Shown here in pieces: positions 24,196-31,045 of a stretch of DNA of 34,271 bases. Below the pieces are notes generated by a model. The model did no database searches. It was not told the DNA's origin and saw only the letters and a list, made by a program, of their open reading frames with translations. Origin of the DNA: Pseudonocardiales bacterium (GTDB lineage Bacteria > Actinomycetota > Actinomycetes > Mycobacteriales > Jatrophihabitantaceae); contig QHCC01000041.1 of assembly GCA_003243915.1 (NCBI GenBank), positions 53,076 through 87,346 on the forward strand, read 5' to 3'. Every line of letters starts with the position of its first letter. The first letter of the stretch is position 1. The position numbers and the translations under genes were made by a program.

Positions 24196-24567
24196 ATGTC
24201 CGTCGTCCGCGCCGCCGACGCCGTTGATCATCACGTGCACGGCAGCACGTTCAGCTCCTATGTTGCCCCGTCCCGGGGCAGTGCCCAACTCTGCGCCTGG
24301 CGCCTGAGCGTGCCGGCGGACCTGGCTGGGGTCGCGCACCGACCCACGCGCGAGGAGGTCCTGCTGATCCTCGACGGCGAGGTGCGGGTCACCGTGGACG
24401 GAGAGCAGGCGAATCTCACCGCCGGCGACGTAGTCATGGTGCCGCCCGACAGCGAGCTGCGGCTGGACGGCGGGCCCCGCGGCGCGACCGCCTGGGTTAC
24501 CACGACCGCGGGGCTGGAGGCGGTGATGGCCGACGGCACCCGCTTCGCCCCACCCTGGGCGAACTGA
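24196..24567 (+). CDS. Single-domain cupin protein
   Basis: The 123-residue protein matches a small cupin barrel. HRPTREEVLLILDGEVRVTVDGE (about 48-70) corresponds to cupin motif 1 with one His and two Glu available as metal ligands, and LTAGDVVMVPPDSE (about 74-87) to motif 2. The second-motif His is not evident, so metal binding may be incomplete. The ATG has GGAGG five bases upstream. It is transcribed away from MarR under the TTGAC/GTCAA array, so it is probably MarR-repressed. A role in binding or detoxifying a phenolic or aldehyde compound would fit but is speculation. Confidence 0.88.
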   Translation: MSVVRAADAVDHHVHGSTFSSYVAPSRGSAQLCAWRLSVPADLAGVAHRPTREEVLLILDGEVRVTVDGEQANLTAGDVVMVPPDSELRLDGGPRGATAWVTTTAGLEAVMADGTRFAPPWAN

Positions 24568-24651
24568 TGCGCTCACCGCCGCTCGGTCCCGGGCGAAACC
24601 GCCCAGCCCGCCTTGACGCGTGCGCCAGCGGGACAAAGCGAGGTGTTCAAC

Positions 24652-24657
24652 TACAGT
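24652..24657 (+). promoter_or_regulatory. Candidate -10 element for a leaderless transcript
   Basis: TACAGT ends seven bases before the GTG at 24665, and no ribosome binding site lies between. It fits the TANNNT -10 pattern. Confidence 0.4.
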
Positions 24658-24664
24658 CCGCGGT

Positions 24665-25504
24665 GTGCAACGCAGCCGAGCCGGCGCGCACGAGGGCGCC
24701 GCGTCACTCCTGCGGGCGCTGCACCACGGCCCGGAAGCCTTCGTGCTGCCCAACGCGTGGGACGTCGCCTCGGGCGTGCTGCTCGCCGACGCAGGCTTTC
24801 CTGCCGTCGGCACCACCAGCCTGGGGGTGACCGCGGCGGCCGGGCTTCCGGACGGCGCGGCCGCCGGAGTGGAGCTCACCGTTGCACTGGCCCGAGCGCT
24901 CGTGGAGCGGCTGGCGGTGCCCGTCACCGTCGACCTGGAAGGTGGCTACTCGGAGGATCCCGCCCGGGTCGCGGCCCTGGCGGCGCAGCTCGCCGAGCTC
25001 GGCGTGGCCGGCGTCAATCTCGAGGACGGGCGGGGCAGCGGGCAGCTGCGCACGGCCGCCGAACATGCCGCGGTCATCCGTGCCGTCGCGAGTGCTGCAC
25101 CGGGACTGTTCATCAATGCCCGCACCGACACCTACTGGCTGCAGGTCGGTCACGAGGATGACCGGCTCGCCGAGACGACGACGCGGCTGGTGGCCTATCG
25201 CCACGCGGGCGCGTCCGGTGTGTTCGTCCCCGGACTGTCCGACCTGGCCGCCATCGCGACCGTGGCCGACAGCGTGGCCCTGCCGCTGAACGTGTTGTGG
25301 CGTCCCGGCGTCAGCCTGTCGGCACTCGCCGCGGCCGGTGTTGCCCGCATCAGTACCGGCTCCGCGCTCTACCGCCACGCGCTGGGGGCGGCCGTGGCGG
25401 TGGCCCACGCCGCCCGGACGGACACGCAGCCGCCTACGGTCCCGGTCGACTACGACCGCCTGCAGCACCTTCTCGGTGCTCCGCCGGGACGTGCGGGCCG
25501 GTAG
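24665..25504 (+). CDS. Isocitrate lyase/PEP mutase superfamily protein
   Basis: The 279-residue TIM-barrel protein shows the family pattern: FVLPNAWDVASGVLLADAGFPAVGTTSLG at the start, VPVTVDLEGGYSEDP with the metal-binding acidic residues, GVNLEDG, and LFINARTDTYW. The KKCGH catalytic loop of true isocitrate lyases is absent, so it belongs to the PEP-mutase/carboxyvinyl-carboxyphosphonate-mutase/oxaloacetase-like group that acts on C-C or C-P bonds of oxo- or hydroxyacids. The GTG at 24665 is chosen because the hydrophobic core follows at normal distance and a -10-like hexamer is seven bases upstream. The amidase gene starts ten bases after its stop. Confidence 0.88.
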   Translation: MQRSRAGAHEGAASLLRALHHGPEAFVLPNAWDVASGVLLADAGFPAVGTTSLGVTAAAGLPDGAAAGVELTVALARALVERLAVPVTVDLEGGYSEDPARVAALAAQLAELGVAGVNLEDGRGSGQLRTAAEHAAVIRAVASAAPGLFINARTDTYWLQVGHEDDRLAETTTRLVAYRHAGASGVFVPGLSDLAAIATVADSVALPLNVLWRPGVSLSALAAAGVARISTGSALYRHALGAAVAVAHAARTDTQPPTVPVDYDRLQHLLGAPPGRAGR

Positions 25505-25507
25505 CGT
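25502..25507 (+). promoter_or_regulatory. Candidate -10 element overlapping the upstream stop codon
   Basis: TAGCGT shares its first three bases with the TAG stop of the PEP-mutase-like gene and ends seven bases before the GTG of the amidase. It could drive an internal leaderless amidase mRNA. Since a stop codon TAG supplies the TA, the match may be coincidental. Confidence 0.3.
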
Positions 25508-25514
25508 CCCGGCG

Positions 25515-26852
25515 GTGACGCGTACCGTCGCCGAGATTGCCGCCGCTGTGCGCAGCGGCACGCTCTCCGCGCGCGCCGCGACCGAACACGCGCTGGAACG
25601 CATCGAGCAACTCGACGCCGCGATCGGTGCGTTCCAGGAGGTTCGCGTCTTCACGTCTCTGCGCGAGGCCGACGCCGTCGATTGCCGCCCGGACAGGGAC
25701 ACGCTGCCGCTGGCGGGCGTCCCGATCCCTATCAAGGACAACGTTCCCGTGGCCGGCGAGCCGATGCGGATGGGTTCCTCCGGCAGTGACCCGGCACCCC
25801 AGAAACATGACCACGAGATCGTCCGCCGCCTGCGCGCGGCCGGCGCAGTGATCGTCGGCCTGACCCGGGTGCCCGAGCTATGCGTGTTCGGCGCCACCGA
25901 CTCCGACTTCGGCATCACCCGCAATCCGTGGGACCTGGACCGTACCCCCGGTGGTTCCTCCGGCGGCGCCGCGGCGGCGGTCGCAGCCGGCATGGTCCCC
26001 GCCGCCCACGGCAACGACGGCATGGGTTCGATCCGGATCCCGTCGGCGTGCTGCGGGCTGGTCGGCATCAAACCGGGCTTGGGCGTCGTGCCGGCCGAGC
26101 TGGGCAACGGGTCGTGGTTCGCCATGGCGGAGAACGGCCCGCTGGCTACGACGGTTCAGGACGCCGCGCTGGTCTTGTCGGTGCTGGCCGGTCGCGCCGA
26201 GCTTGCCACGATCGCGCGCCCGGGCAGCGTGCGTGTCGCGATCTCGACCAAGGCGCCGGTGCCGGGCACGCCGGTCGACGAGCACTGGGCGGCCGCCGCG
26301 CGCGAGACCGCGGTGCTGCTACGCGGCGTAGGGCACTCGGTGCATGACGCCGATCCGCCGTACGGGCAGGCCGCCGGGGCGTCGGAGGCTGTCCGCTGGT
26401 TCGCCGGCACCGAACTCGACGCCCGGCTGCTCGCCGACCGCGACCGGATGGCGCCCCCGACCCGGCGCCATGCCGCGGTTGGGCGGCTAGCTTTGCGCGC
26501 CGGCCTGCCCCGGCCCAGGGGCCGCGAGCGCTGGCAACGCAGGGCGGAGGCGTTCTTCGCCGGCCACGACGTGCTCGTCACGCCTGCGCTCGCGCAGTCG
26601 CCGGTCGCCGCGAAGGCCTGGGCGCAGCGGGGTTGGCTGGCCAACGTCTGGGCCAACGCGCGCTACGCGCCGTTCGCCGCCCATTGGAACCTGGCCGGCT
26701 GGCCCGCGATGGTGGTACCAGCGGGGCTGCACCCGGACGGAACGCCGCTGTCCGTCCAGCTCGTCGCCCGGCCCGGCGGCGAGGTCCTGCTGCTGTCGGT
26801 CGCCACCCAACTCGAGAAGTTGCGACCGTGGCCCCGCACCGCTCCGATGTGA
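25515..26852 (+). CDS. Amidase-signature family hydrolase
   Basis: The 445-residue protein has the complete Ser-cisSer-Lys machinery of the amidase-signature family: Lys74 in PIPIKDNVPVAG, the Gly/Ser loop PGGSSGGAAAA with Ser148/149, and Ser172 in GNDGMGSIRIPS. GLVGIKP follows as usual, and the C-terminal WNLAGWPAMVVPAG segment is typical. It should hydrolyse an amide, such as an aryl- or alkyl-amide, in the cytosol. The start is a GTG ten bases after the stop of the PEP-mutase-like gene, so the two are probably an operon. The frame upstream of 25515 overlaps the previous gene and is not used. The natural substrate is unknown. Confidence 0.92.
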   Translation: MTRTVAEIAAAVRSGTLSARAATEHALERIEQLDAAIGAFQEVRVFTSLREADAVDCRPDRDTLPLAGVPIPIKDNVPVAGEPMRMGSSGSDPAPQKHDHEIVRRLRAAGAVIVGLTRVPELCVFGATDSDFGITRNPWDLDRTPGGSSGGAAAAVAAGMVPAAHGNDGMGSIRIPSACCGLVGIKPGLGVVPAELGNGSWFAMAENGPLATTVQDAALVLSVLAGRAELATIARPGSVRVAISTKAPVPGTPVDEHWAAAARETAVLLRGVGHSVHDADPPYGQAAGASEAVRWFAGTELDARLLADRDRMAPPTRRHAAVGRLALRAGLPRPRGRERWQRRAEAFFAGHDVLVTPALAQSPVAAKAWAQRGWLANVWANARYAPFAAHWNLAGWPAMVVPAGLHPDGTPLSVQLVARPGGEVLLLSVATQLEKLRPWPRTAPM

Positions 26853-27004
26853 CCGGTATCGGCAGTTCGACACCCCCTACGACAACAGTCTTGACCTGCC
26901 TACGGCCTGGTTACCCGTTGGCGTCTGGAGCTCAGGCGGGGAACTGCGGTAGTTCCCAGTTCTGAGACGCTCGGCCACCGCTTGCGTGATCAACACGCCG
27001 CACG

Positions 27005-27020
27005 CATGGCTGTAGCCATG
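27005..27020. promoter_or_regulatory. Perfect 7-2-7 palindrome
   Basis: CATGGCT-GT-AGCCATG is a perfect inverted repeat. It lies 14 bases before the tandem-repeat block and about 120 bases before the aminotransferase start. It could be an operator for a dimeric regulator; an RNA hairpin is also possible but its two-base loop is tight. Confidence 0.45.
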
Positions 27021-27034
27021 TTCTGAGGCTGTGG

Positions 27035-27105
27035 ATCAACGTGGCGCCGGTGATCAACGTGGCGCGGTTAGCAACGTGGCGCCGGTGATCAACGCGGCGC
27101 CCCTG
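27035..27105 (+). repeat. Four tandem imperfect 18-base repeats
   Basis: Four adjacent units begin at 27035, 27053, 27070 and 27088 and follow the pattern ATCAACGTGGCGCCGGTG. Unit 2 has lost one base, unit 3 has A-G for A-T near the start, and unit 4 has CGC for CGT and a changed end. Because unit 2 is 17 bases long, the reading frame changes, so this is unlikely to be coding. A degenerate fifth copy may begin at 26987 (GTGATCAACACGCCGC). The block lies 37-107 bases before the aminotransferase ATG and looks like an array of protein-binding sites or a slippage product. Confidence 0.85.
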
Positions 27106-27141
27106 CTACGCCCGCCCCGCGGACGTGGCAAGGTCGTGCCC

Positions 27142-28509
27142 ATGACAGATGTGCTCGGCGGAATCGCCACCGATGAAGCTCGCGTCCGCGCCGACGACCG
27201 GGCCCACGTGTTCCATTCCTGGTCGGCGCAGGCGTTGATCGACCCACTGCCGATCGCCAGCGCGAGCGGCTCCTACTTCACCGACTACAACGGCAAGCGC
27301 TACCTCGACTTCTCCTCGCAGCTGGTCAACGTCAATATCGGCTATCAGCACCCCAGGCTGGTGGCCGCGATCCAGGAGCAGGCCGCAAGGCTGTGCACCA
27401 TCCAGCCGTCCTTCGCCAACGATGCCCGCAGTGAGGCGGCGCGCCTCATCGCCGAGGTCGCGCCCGGCGATCTCAACCAGGTGTTCTTCACCAACGGCGG
27501 CGCCGAGGCCACCGAAAACGCGCTGCGGATGGCCCGCCTGCACACCGGACGGCACAAGGTCTTCGCCGCCTACCGCAGTTACCACGGCGCCACGGCGGGC
27601 GCGATGGCGATGACCGGCGACCCGCGGCGGTGGGCCAGTGAGCCCGGCCTGCCGGGCATCGTGCGGTACTGGGGCCCGTACCTGTACCGCTCGGCGTTTC
27701 ATGCGAGCACACCGGAGCAGGAGACCGAGCGTGCGTTGCAGCACCTGCGTGAGCTGGTGATGGTCGAAGGTGCGCACACGATTGCCGCGATCATCCTCGA
27801 GACGGTGGTCGGTACGAACGGCATCCTGGTCCCGACGCCGGGCTACCTGGCCGGGGTTCGCGCGCTGTGCGACGAGTTCGGTTTCGTCATGATCGCCGAC
27901 GAGGTGATGGCTGGCTTCGGCAGGTCCGGCGAGTGGTTCGCGATCGATCACTGGGGCGTGGTTCCGGACCTGATCGCCTTCGCCAAAGGCGTCAACTCCG
28001 GCTACGTGCCGCTCGGTGGTGTGCTCATCAGCGACGCGATCGCGGCGACGTTCCAAGAACGCCCCTACCCGGGCGGCCTGACCTACTCCGGCCACCCCCT
28101 GGCCTGCGCCAGCGCAGTCGCGTCGATCAACATCTTCAAGGACGAGGGCATCGTCGAGCATGCCCGCGCACTGGGCACCGACGTCATCGGGCCCGAGCTG
28201 GCCAAGCTCGCCGACAACCACCCCTGCGTCGGCGAGGTGCGCGGCCTCGGCGTGTTCTGGGCACTCGAGCTCGTCCGCGACCGCGCCACCCGTGAGCCGC
28301 TGGTCGCCTTCAACGCGGGCGGCGCCGACGCCAAGCCGATGAGCGAGTTCGCCGCGGCATGCCGCCAGCGCGGGTTATGGCCGTTCGTGCACTTCAACCG
28401 CACCCATGTCGTGCCGCCGTGCACCACCAGCGCGGACGAGGTGCGGGAGGGCATCGCCATCCTCGACGAGGCGCTCGAAGTGGCCGACGGGTACTACACC
28501 GGCAGCTGA
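27142..28509 (+). CDS. Class III (omega) aminotransferase
   Basis: The 455-residue PLP enzyme shows FFTNGGAEATENALRMAR (115-132), YRSYHGAT (144-151), the cofactor-binding IADEVMAGFGRSG with Asp253, and the Schiff-base Lys282 (FAKGVNSGYVPLGG). These are the core motifs of the subgroup containing beta-alanine/taurine:pyruvate and omega-amine transaminases. It should transfer an amino group from an omega-amino acid or amine to a 2-oxoacid. The ATG at 27142 is preferred since the upstream frame runs through the repeat block. It is convergent with the TrmB/LuxR-type regulator (20 bases between stops). A repeat array and a palindrome upstream suggest specific regulation. The substrate cannot be read directly. 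Confidence 0.93.
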   Translation: MTDVLGGIATDEARVRADDRAHVFHSWSAQALIDPLPIASASGSYFTDYNGKRYLDFSSQLVNVNIGYQHPRLVAAIQEQAARLCTIQPSFANDARSEAARLIAEVAPGDLNQVFFTNGGAEATENALRMARLHTGRHKVFAAYRSYHGATAGAMAMTGDPRRWASEPGLPGIVRYWGPYLYRSAFHASTPEQETERALQHLRELVMVEGAHTIAAIILETVVGTNGILVPTPGYLAGVRALCDEFGFVMIADEVMAGFGRSGEWFAIDHWGVVPDLIAFAKGVNSGYVPLGGVLISDAIAATFQERPYPGGLTYSGHPLACASAVASINIFKDEGIVEHARALGTDVIGPELAKLADNHPCVGEVRGLGVFWALELVRDRATREPLVAFNAGGADAKPMSEFAAACRQRGLWPFVHFNRTHVVPPCTTSADEVREGIAILDEALEVADGYYTGS

Positions 28510-28523
28510 GTGCTGCGCTCAGC
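28505..28523. terminator. Candidate hairpin between convergent genes
   Basis: GCTGAG (28505-28510) and CTCAGC (28518-28523) form a perfect 6-bp stem with a 7-base loop across the aminotransferase stop codon, in the 20-base gap before the convergent regulator gene. There is no U-tract, so terminator activity is uncertain. Confidence 0.35.
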
Positions 28524-28529
28524 GGCGGA

Positions 28530-29537
28530 TCAGCTCAGCGTCGGGCTGTCGGTGTGCCCCGCGCGCGCGGCGATGACGCCGGCCTGGAAACGACTGGTGG
28601 CGCCAACTTGTGTCATGTAGTCGGCGATGTGGCGCCGGCAGGTGCGCACCGAGATCGATAACCGGCGCGAGATCGCTTCGTCCTTCTCGCCCTCGGCCAT
28701 CAGCCGCAGGATTGCCGCACGGGTGTGGTCGAGCTCGGTCTCGTCGCGCTGATGGTGGATCACCTCTTCCAGCGGCGAGGCCTCCGACCACAGCTGCTCG
28801 AATGTGGCGACGATCCAGGCGATGACATTCGGCTCGCGCACCACGACCAGGCCGTGCATGCCGGCGTCGTTGGTCGGGATCGGCAGCAGGGCGACGTCGC
28901 GGTCTACCACGAGGCTGCGGCCAGGCACCGACGAGGCGAAGCGGATCTTGGCACCGTTCTCGGCAAGCTCGTACAGATATGACCTGCTGGCCCGGTCGCG
29001 CAGTGCAGTGTGCTGATACAGAGCTCGGGTCCGGACCCCACGGCGCAGCGAGTACAGGTTCGCGATTCGGGTCCGGCTGTCGATGCGAGTGGTGGGCAGC
29101 CGGCCCGGCGCGACGGAGAGCAGCTCGTTCTGGCAGCGGTCGGCATAGTGCATCAGGACGTTGGCCATCTCGGTCTGATCTGAGATGACGTCGACGGCGA
29201 CGTCCTGGGCCGGCCCGCTGAGCACGGCATTCCAGTCGGGCACCAGTCCGCGGATGGCGTTGCGCCGGGCCTCGGCCGACGCGCGACGCGCCCCGAGTTC
29301 GAGGTCTTCGGCGCCCAGGACGATCGCCTCGGCCAGCATCGGGCTGATGGCGATGACCCGATCAGAGCCGTCCGGGCGGAGCAGACCCAGGTCGGTCAGG
29401 GCGGCCGCAGGTTTGTCCAGTTCGCCGGCTGTGCGACCGAGACTCTCGGCGACCTGCCCGAGCGTGCTCGCGGGTTGCGAGAGCAGGGCACGGTACAACT
29501 CCACCTCGAGGTCGCTCAGCTGTCCGGTTTCACTCAT
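28530..29537 (-). CDS. TrmB/LuxR-type transcriptional regulator
   Basis: The 335-residue protein has three parts. An N-terminal TrmB-like winged helix (about 4-70: LSDLEVELYRALLSQPASTLGQVAESLGRT) is followed by a central domain (about 120-255) resembling the PLD-like sensor domain of TrmB regulators. The C-terminal LuxR/NarL-type HTH is at about 275-325: LRLMAEGEKDEAISRRLSISVRTCRRHI. It keeps the recognition-helix pattern but has RHIADYM where most have RHVSNIL. The ATG at 29537 is preferred over upstream in-frame starts because the winged helix follows and GGGATGG lies before it. It is divergent from a secreted 58-residue peptide gene across 159 bases. The central domain is a natural place to bind a small ligand, possibly that peptide. 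Confidence 0.88.
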   Translation of the reverse strand: MSETGQLSDLEVELYRALLSQPASTLGQVAESLGRTAGELDKPAAALTDLGLLRPDGSDRVIAISPMLAEAIVLGAEDLELGARRASAEARRNAIRGLVPDWNAVLSGPAQDVAVDVISDQTEMANVLMHYADRCQNELLSVAPGRLPTTRIDSRTRIANLYSLRRGVRTRALYQHTALRDRASRSYLYELAENGAKIRFASSVPGRSLVVDRDVALLPIPTNDAGMHGLVVVREPNVIAWIVATFEQLWSEASPLEEVIHHQRDETELDHTRAAILRLMAEGEKDEAISRRLSISVRTCRRHIADYMTQVGATSRFQAGVIAARAGHTDSPTLS

Positions 29538-29561
29538 CTCGCCATCCCGGAGTACGTGCCA

Positions 29562-29579
29562 GGCAGCTAACTGCCAGTT
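29562..29579. promoter_or_regulatory. Overlapping inverted repeats near the regulator start
   Basis: GGCAG-CTAA-CTGCC (29562-29575) and AACTG-C-CAGTT (29569-29579) overlap in the divergent promoter region, about 25-40 bases upstream of the regulator ATG. On the minus strand they cover a TTAGCT sequence that could be its -10 element, so the site fits autorepression. This is inference from position. Confidence 0.4.
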
Positions 29580-29603
29580 GGAGGATTTGAATTGCACCCG
29601 ATA

Positions 29604-29626
29604 GCGCTGAATCCTATTCACAGCGC
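29604..29626. promoter_or_regulatory. Inverted repeat GCGCTG-N11-CAGCGC
   Basis: GCGCTG (29604-29609) and CAGCGC (29621-29626) are perfect reverse complements with an 11-base AT-rich spacer that itself carries AAT...ATT symmetry. It lies about 70-90 bases upstream of the peptide gene start. The half-site spacing suits a dimeric LuxR-type regulator, so it may be the activator site. Confidence 0.45.
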
Positions 29627-29696
29627 AGGATTTTCTGGGCATCGGCACCAGAAACCGGCGTGTCAAATGCGCCTAACTCCGATCAAAGGGGACAGA

Positions 29697-29873
29697 GTGA
29701 CTGTTGGTCTACGTCGCCGCGTCGCAAGTGTTCTCGCTTTGGCGGTGGGGTTCGGCGTCTGCATCAGCTCTACGCCTGCGTCGGCCACGCCGGTCCGAAG
29801 TCAGCCGACCACGACATCGGACAGTTCATACATCGCTCCCGTCGATCACCGTCTCGCAGACTGGTGGTGGTAG
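29697..29873 (+). CDS. Small secreted peptide with C-terminal WWW
   Basis: The GTG at 29697 has a strong AAAGGGG ribosome binding site five bases upstream. It encodes 58 residues: an RRR-containing basic start, a hydrophobic core VASVLALAVGFGVCI and a cleavage-site-like PASA, giving a predicted mature peptide of about 28 residues. That begins TPVRSQP, is rich in T/S/D, contains a central Tyr, and ends DHRLADWWW at the stop. No Cys remains in the mature part. I do not recognise the family. Divergence from a TrmB/LuxR regulator, the Sec-type signal and the distinctive aromatic tail suggest an exported signal or ribosomally made natural product. No modification enzyme or dedicated exporter is visible nearby. 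Confidence 0.75.
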   Translation: MTVGLRRRVASVLALAVGFGVCISSTPASATPVRSQPTTTSDSSYIAPVDHRLADWWW

Positions 29874-30036
29874 CCAGCACCACCCACAGGCGTTGCGGCC
29901 GTAGTCCTGGCGGCCGTGACAAGTAGGAACCGGTCCCGCCTTCTGCTGTAGTGCAATCCGCGCCTCGTATCTCGACGTGGCGAGGTCTTGAGAGGGCGGG
30001 ATCGGCCACGTCCGGGCCGCCGGCTGTTCTGCGAAG

Positions 30037-30942
30037 ATGGCCGGTGTGACCGAGCTCGGGCTGCCCGACGGCCTCACCCATCTGCACAGCGGCAAGGTGC
30101 GCGATCTCTATCGCAGCGCCGACGGCCAGTTGGTGATGCTCGCGAGCGACCGCATCTCTGCCTTCGACCACATCCTGCGCCCCACCATCCCTGACAAGGG
30201 CCGGATTCTCACCGCGATGACGGTGTGGTGGTTCGAGCAGTTGGCCGACATCGTGCGCACCCACCTGCGAAGTGTGGACGACCCGCTGATCCCACCGCAG
30301 TGGCGGGGCCGGGCAATGGTGTGCACGCCGCTGGTCATGGTTCCGGTCGAGGCGGTCGCCCGCGGCTACCTGGCCGGCTCGGGGTTGCTGGACTACCGCG
30401 CGAACGGGAGCGTGTGTGGCCTGCCGCTGCCGCCAGGGCTGCGCGACGGCGACCGGCTCCCGGAACCGATCTTCACGCCCGCGACCAAGGCCGGCGTGGG
30501 TGAGCACGACCAGAACATCTCCTACGAGGCGGTGCTCGCCACGGTAGGCGCCGCCACCGCGGGGCGGGTCAAGGCGCTGACGTTGGCGATCTACGCGCGA
30601 GCTGCCGCCGTCGCAGCCGAGCGGGGCGTCATCCTGGCCGACACCAAGTTGGAGTTCGGCCACGATCCCGAGACCGCCGAACTCGTCCTCGGCGACGAGG
30701 CCCTCACCCCGGACTCGTCACGATTCTGGCCCGTCGAGCAGTGGCGGCCCGGTCGCGCGCAGCCGAGTTTCGACAAGCAGTACGTCCGCGACTGGCTGCT
30801 CTCGGATGCTTCCGGGTGGGACCGTGCCGCCGACACCCCGCCCCCCGCGTTGCCCGACGACGTCGTGGGCGCGACGCGAGCGCGCTACGTGCAGGCCTAC
30901 GAGCGGCTCACCCGGCTGCGCTTCGACGACTGGCTCGGGTAG
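30037..30942 (+). CDS. purC: Phosphoribosylaminoimidazole-succinocarboxamide synthase
   Basis: The 301-residue protein is a SAICAR synthase. The N-terminal HSGKVRDLYR ATP-binding loop and LASDRISAFDHIL are followed by VEAVARGYLAGSGLLDY, TPATKAGVGEHDQNIS and the signature LADTKLEFG (about 207-215). FDKQYVRDWL completes the family pattern. It joins aspartate to CAIR in the eighth step of IMP synthesis. The ATG at 30037 is accepted; a GTG three codons later is an alternative. It is followed by a convergent methyltransferase gene and a strong hairpin, so it is not cotranscribed with purS here. Confidence 0.97.
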   Translation: MAGVTELGLPDGLTHLHSGKVRDLYRSADGQLVMLASDRISAFDHILRPTIPDKGRILTAMTVWWFEQLADIVRTHLRSVDDPLIPPQWRGRAMVCTPLVMVPVEAVARGYLAGSGLLDYRANGSVCGLPLPPGLRDGDRLPEPIFTPATKAGVGEHDQNISYEAVLATVGAATAGRVKALTLAIYARAAAVAAERGVILADTKLEFGHDPETAELVLGDEALTPDSSRFWPVEQWRPGRAQPSFDKQYVRDWLLSDASGWDRAADTPPPALPDDVVGATRARYVQAYERLTRLRFDDWLG

Positions 30943-30971
30943 CGGGCGCATCCCACCAGTCGGCGGTCACT

Positions 30972-31024
30972 CTTCCCCGCTGGCGACCGGTTCGGGTGCC
31001 CGCAACCGGTTACCAACGGGGAAG
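30972..31024. terminator. Bidirectional nested-hairpin terminator between convergent genes
   Basis: A 53-base nested inverted repeat sits between the purC stop and the methyltransferase stop. The outer arms are CTTCCCCG (30972-30979) and CGGGGAAG (31017-31024). Inside, ACCGGTT (30986-30992) pairs with AACCGGT (31004-31010), and CGGG/CCCG (30993-30996 / 30999-31002) closes a two-base loop with one bulged C. There is no U-tract, as is usual for actinobacterial hairpin terminators. It can act in both directions. Confidence 0.8.
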
Positions 31025-31045
31025 ACCGGAAACCGGACAACCCGG

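Noticed and set aside
23584-24927. A 447-codon minus-strand open frame across the MarR/cupin region
   Set aside because: It overlaps MarR in another frame, crosses the operator array and is antisense to the cupin; composition is low-complexity.
27106-28221. A 371-codon minus-strand open frame opposite the aminotransferase
   Set aside because: It is the antisense of a strongly conserved PLP enzyme, and its composition is that of a shadow frame.
29770-30663. A 297-codon minus-strand open frame opposite the peptide gene and purC
   Set aside because: It is antisense to purC, a certain gene, with no recognisable motif. It does not challenge the small peptide ORF, which has its own ribosome binding site and signal peptide.
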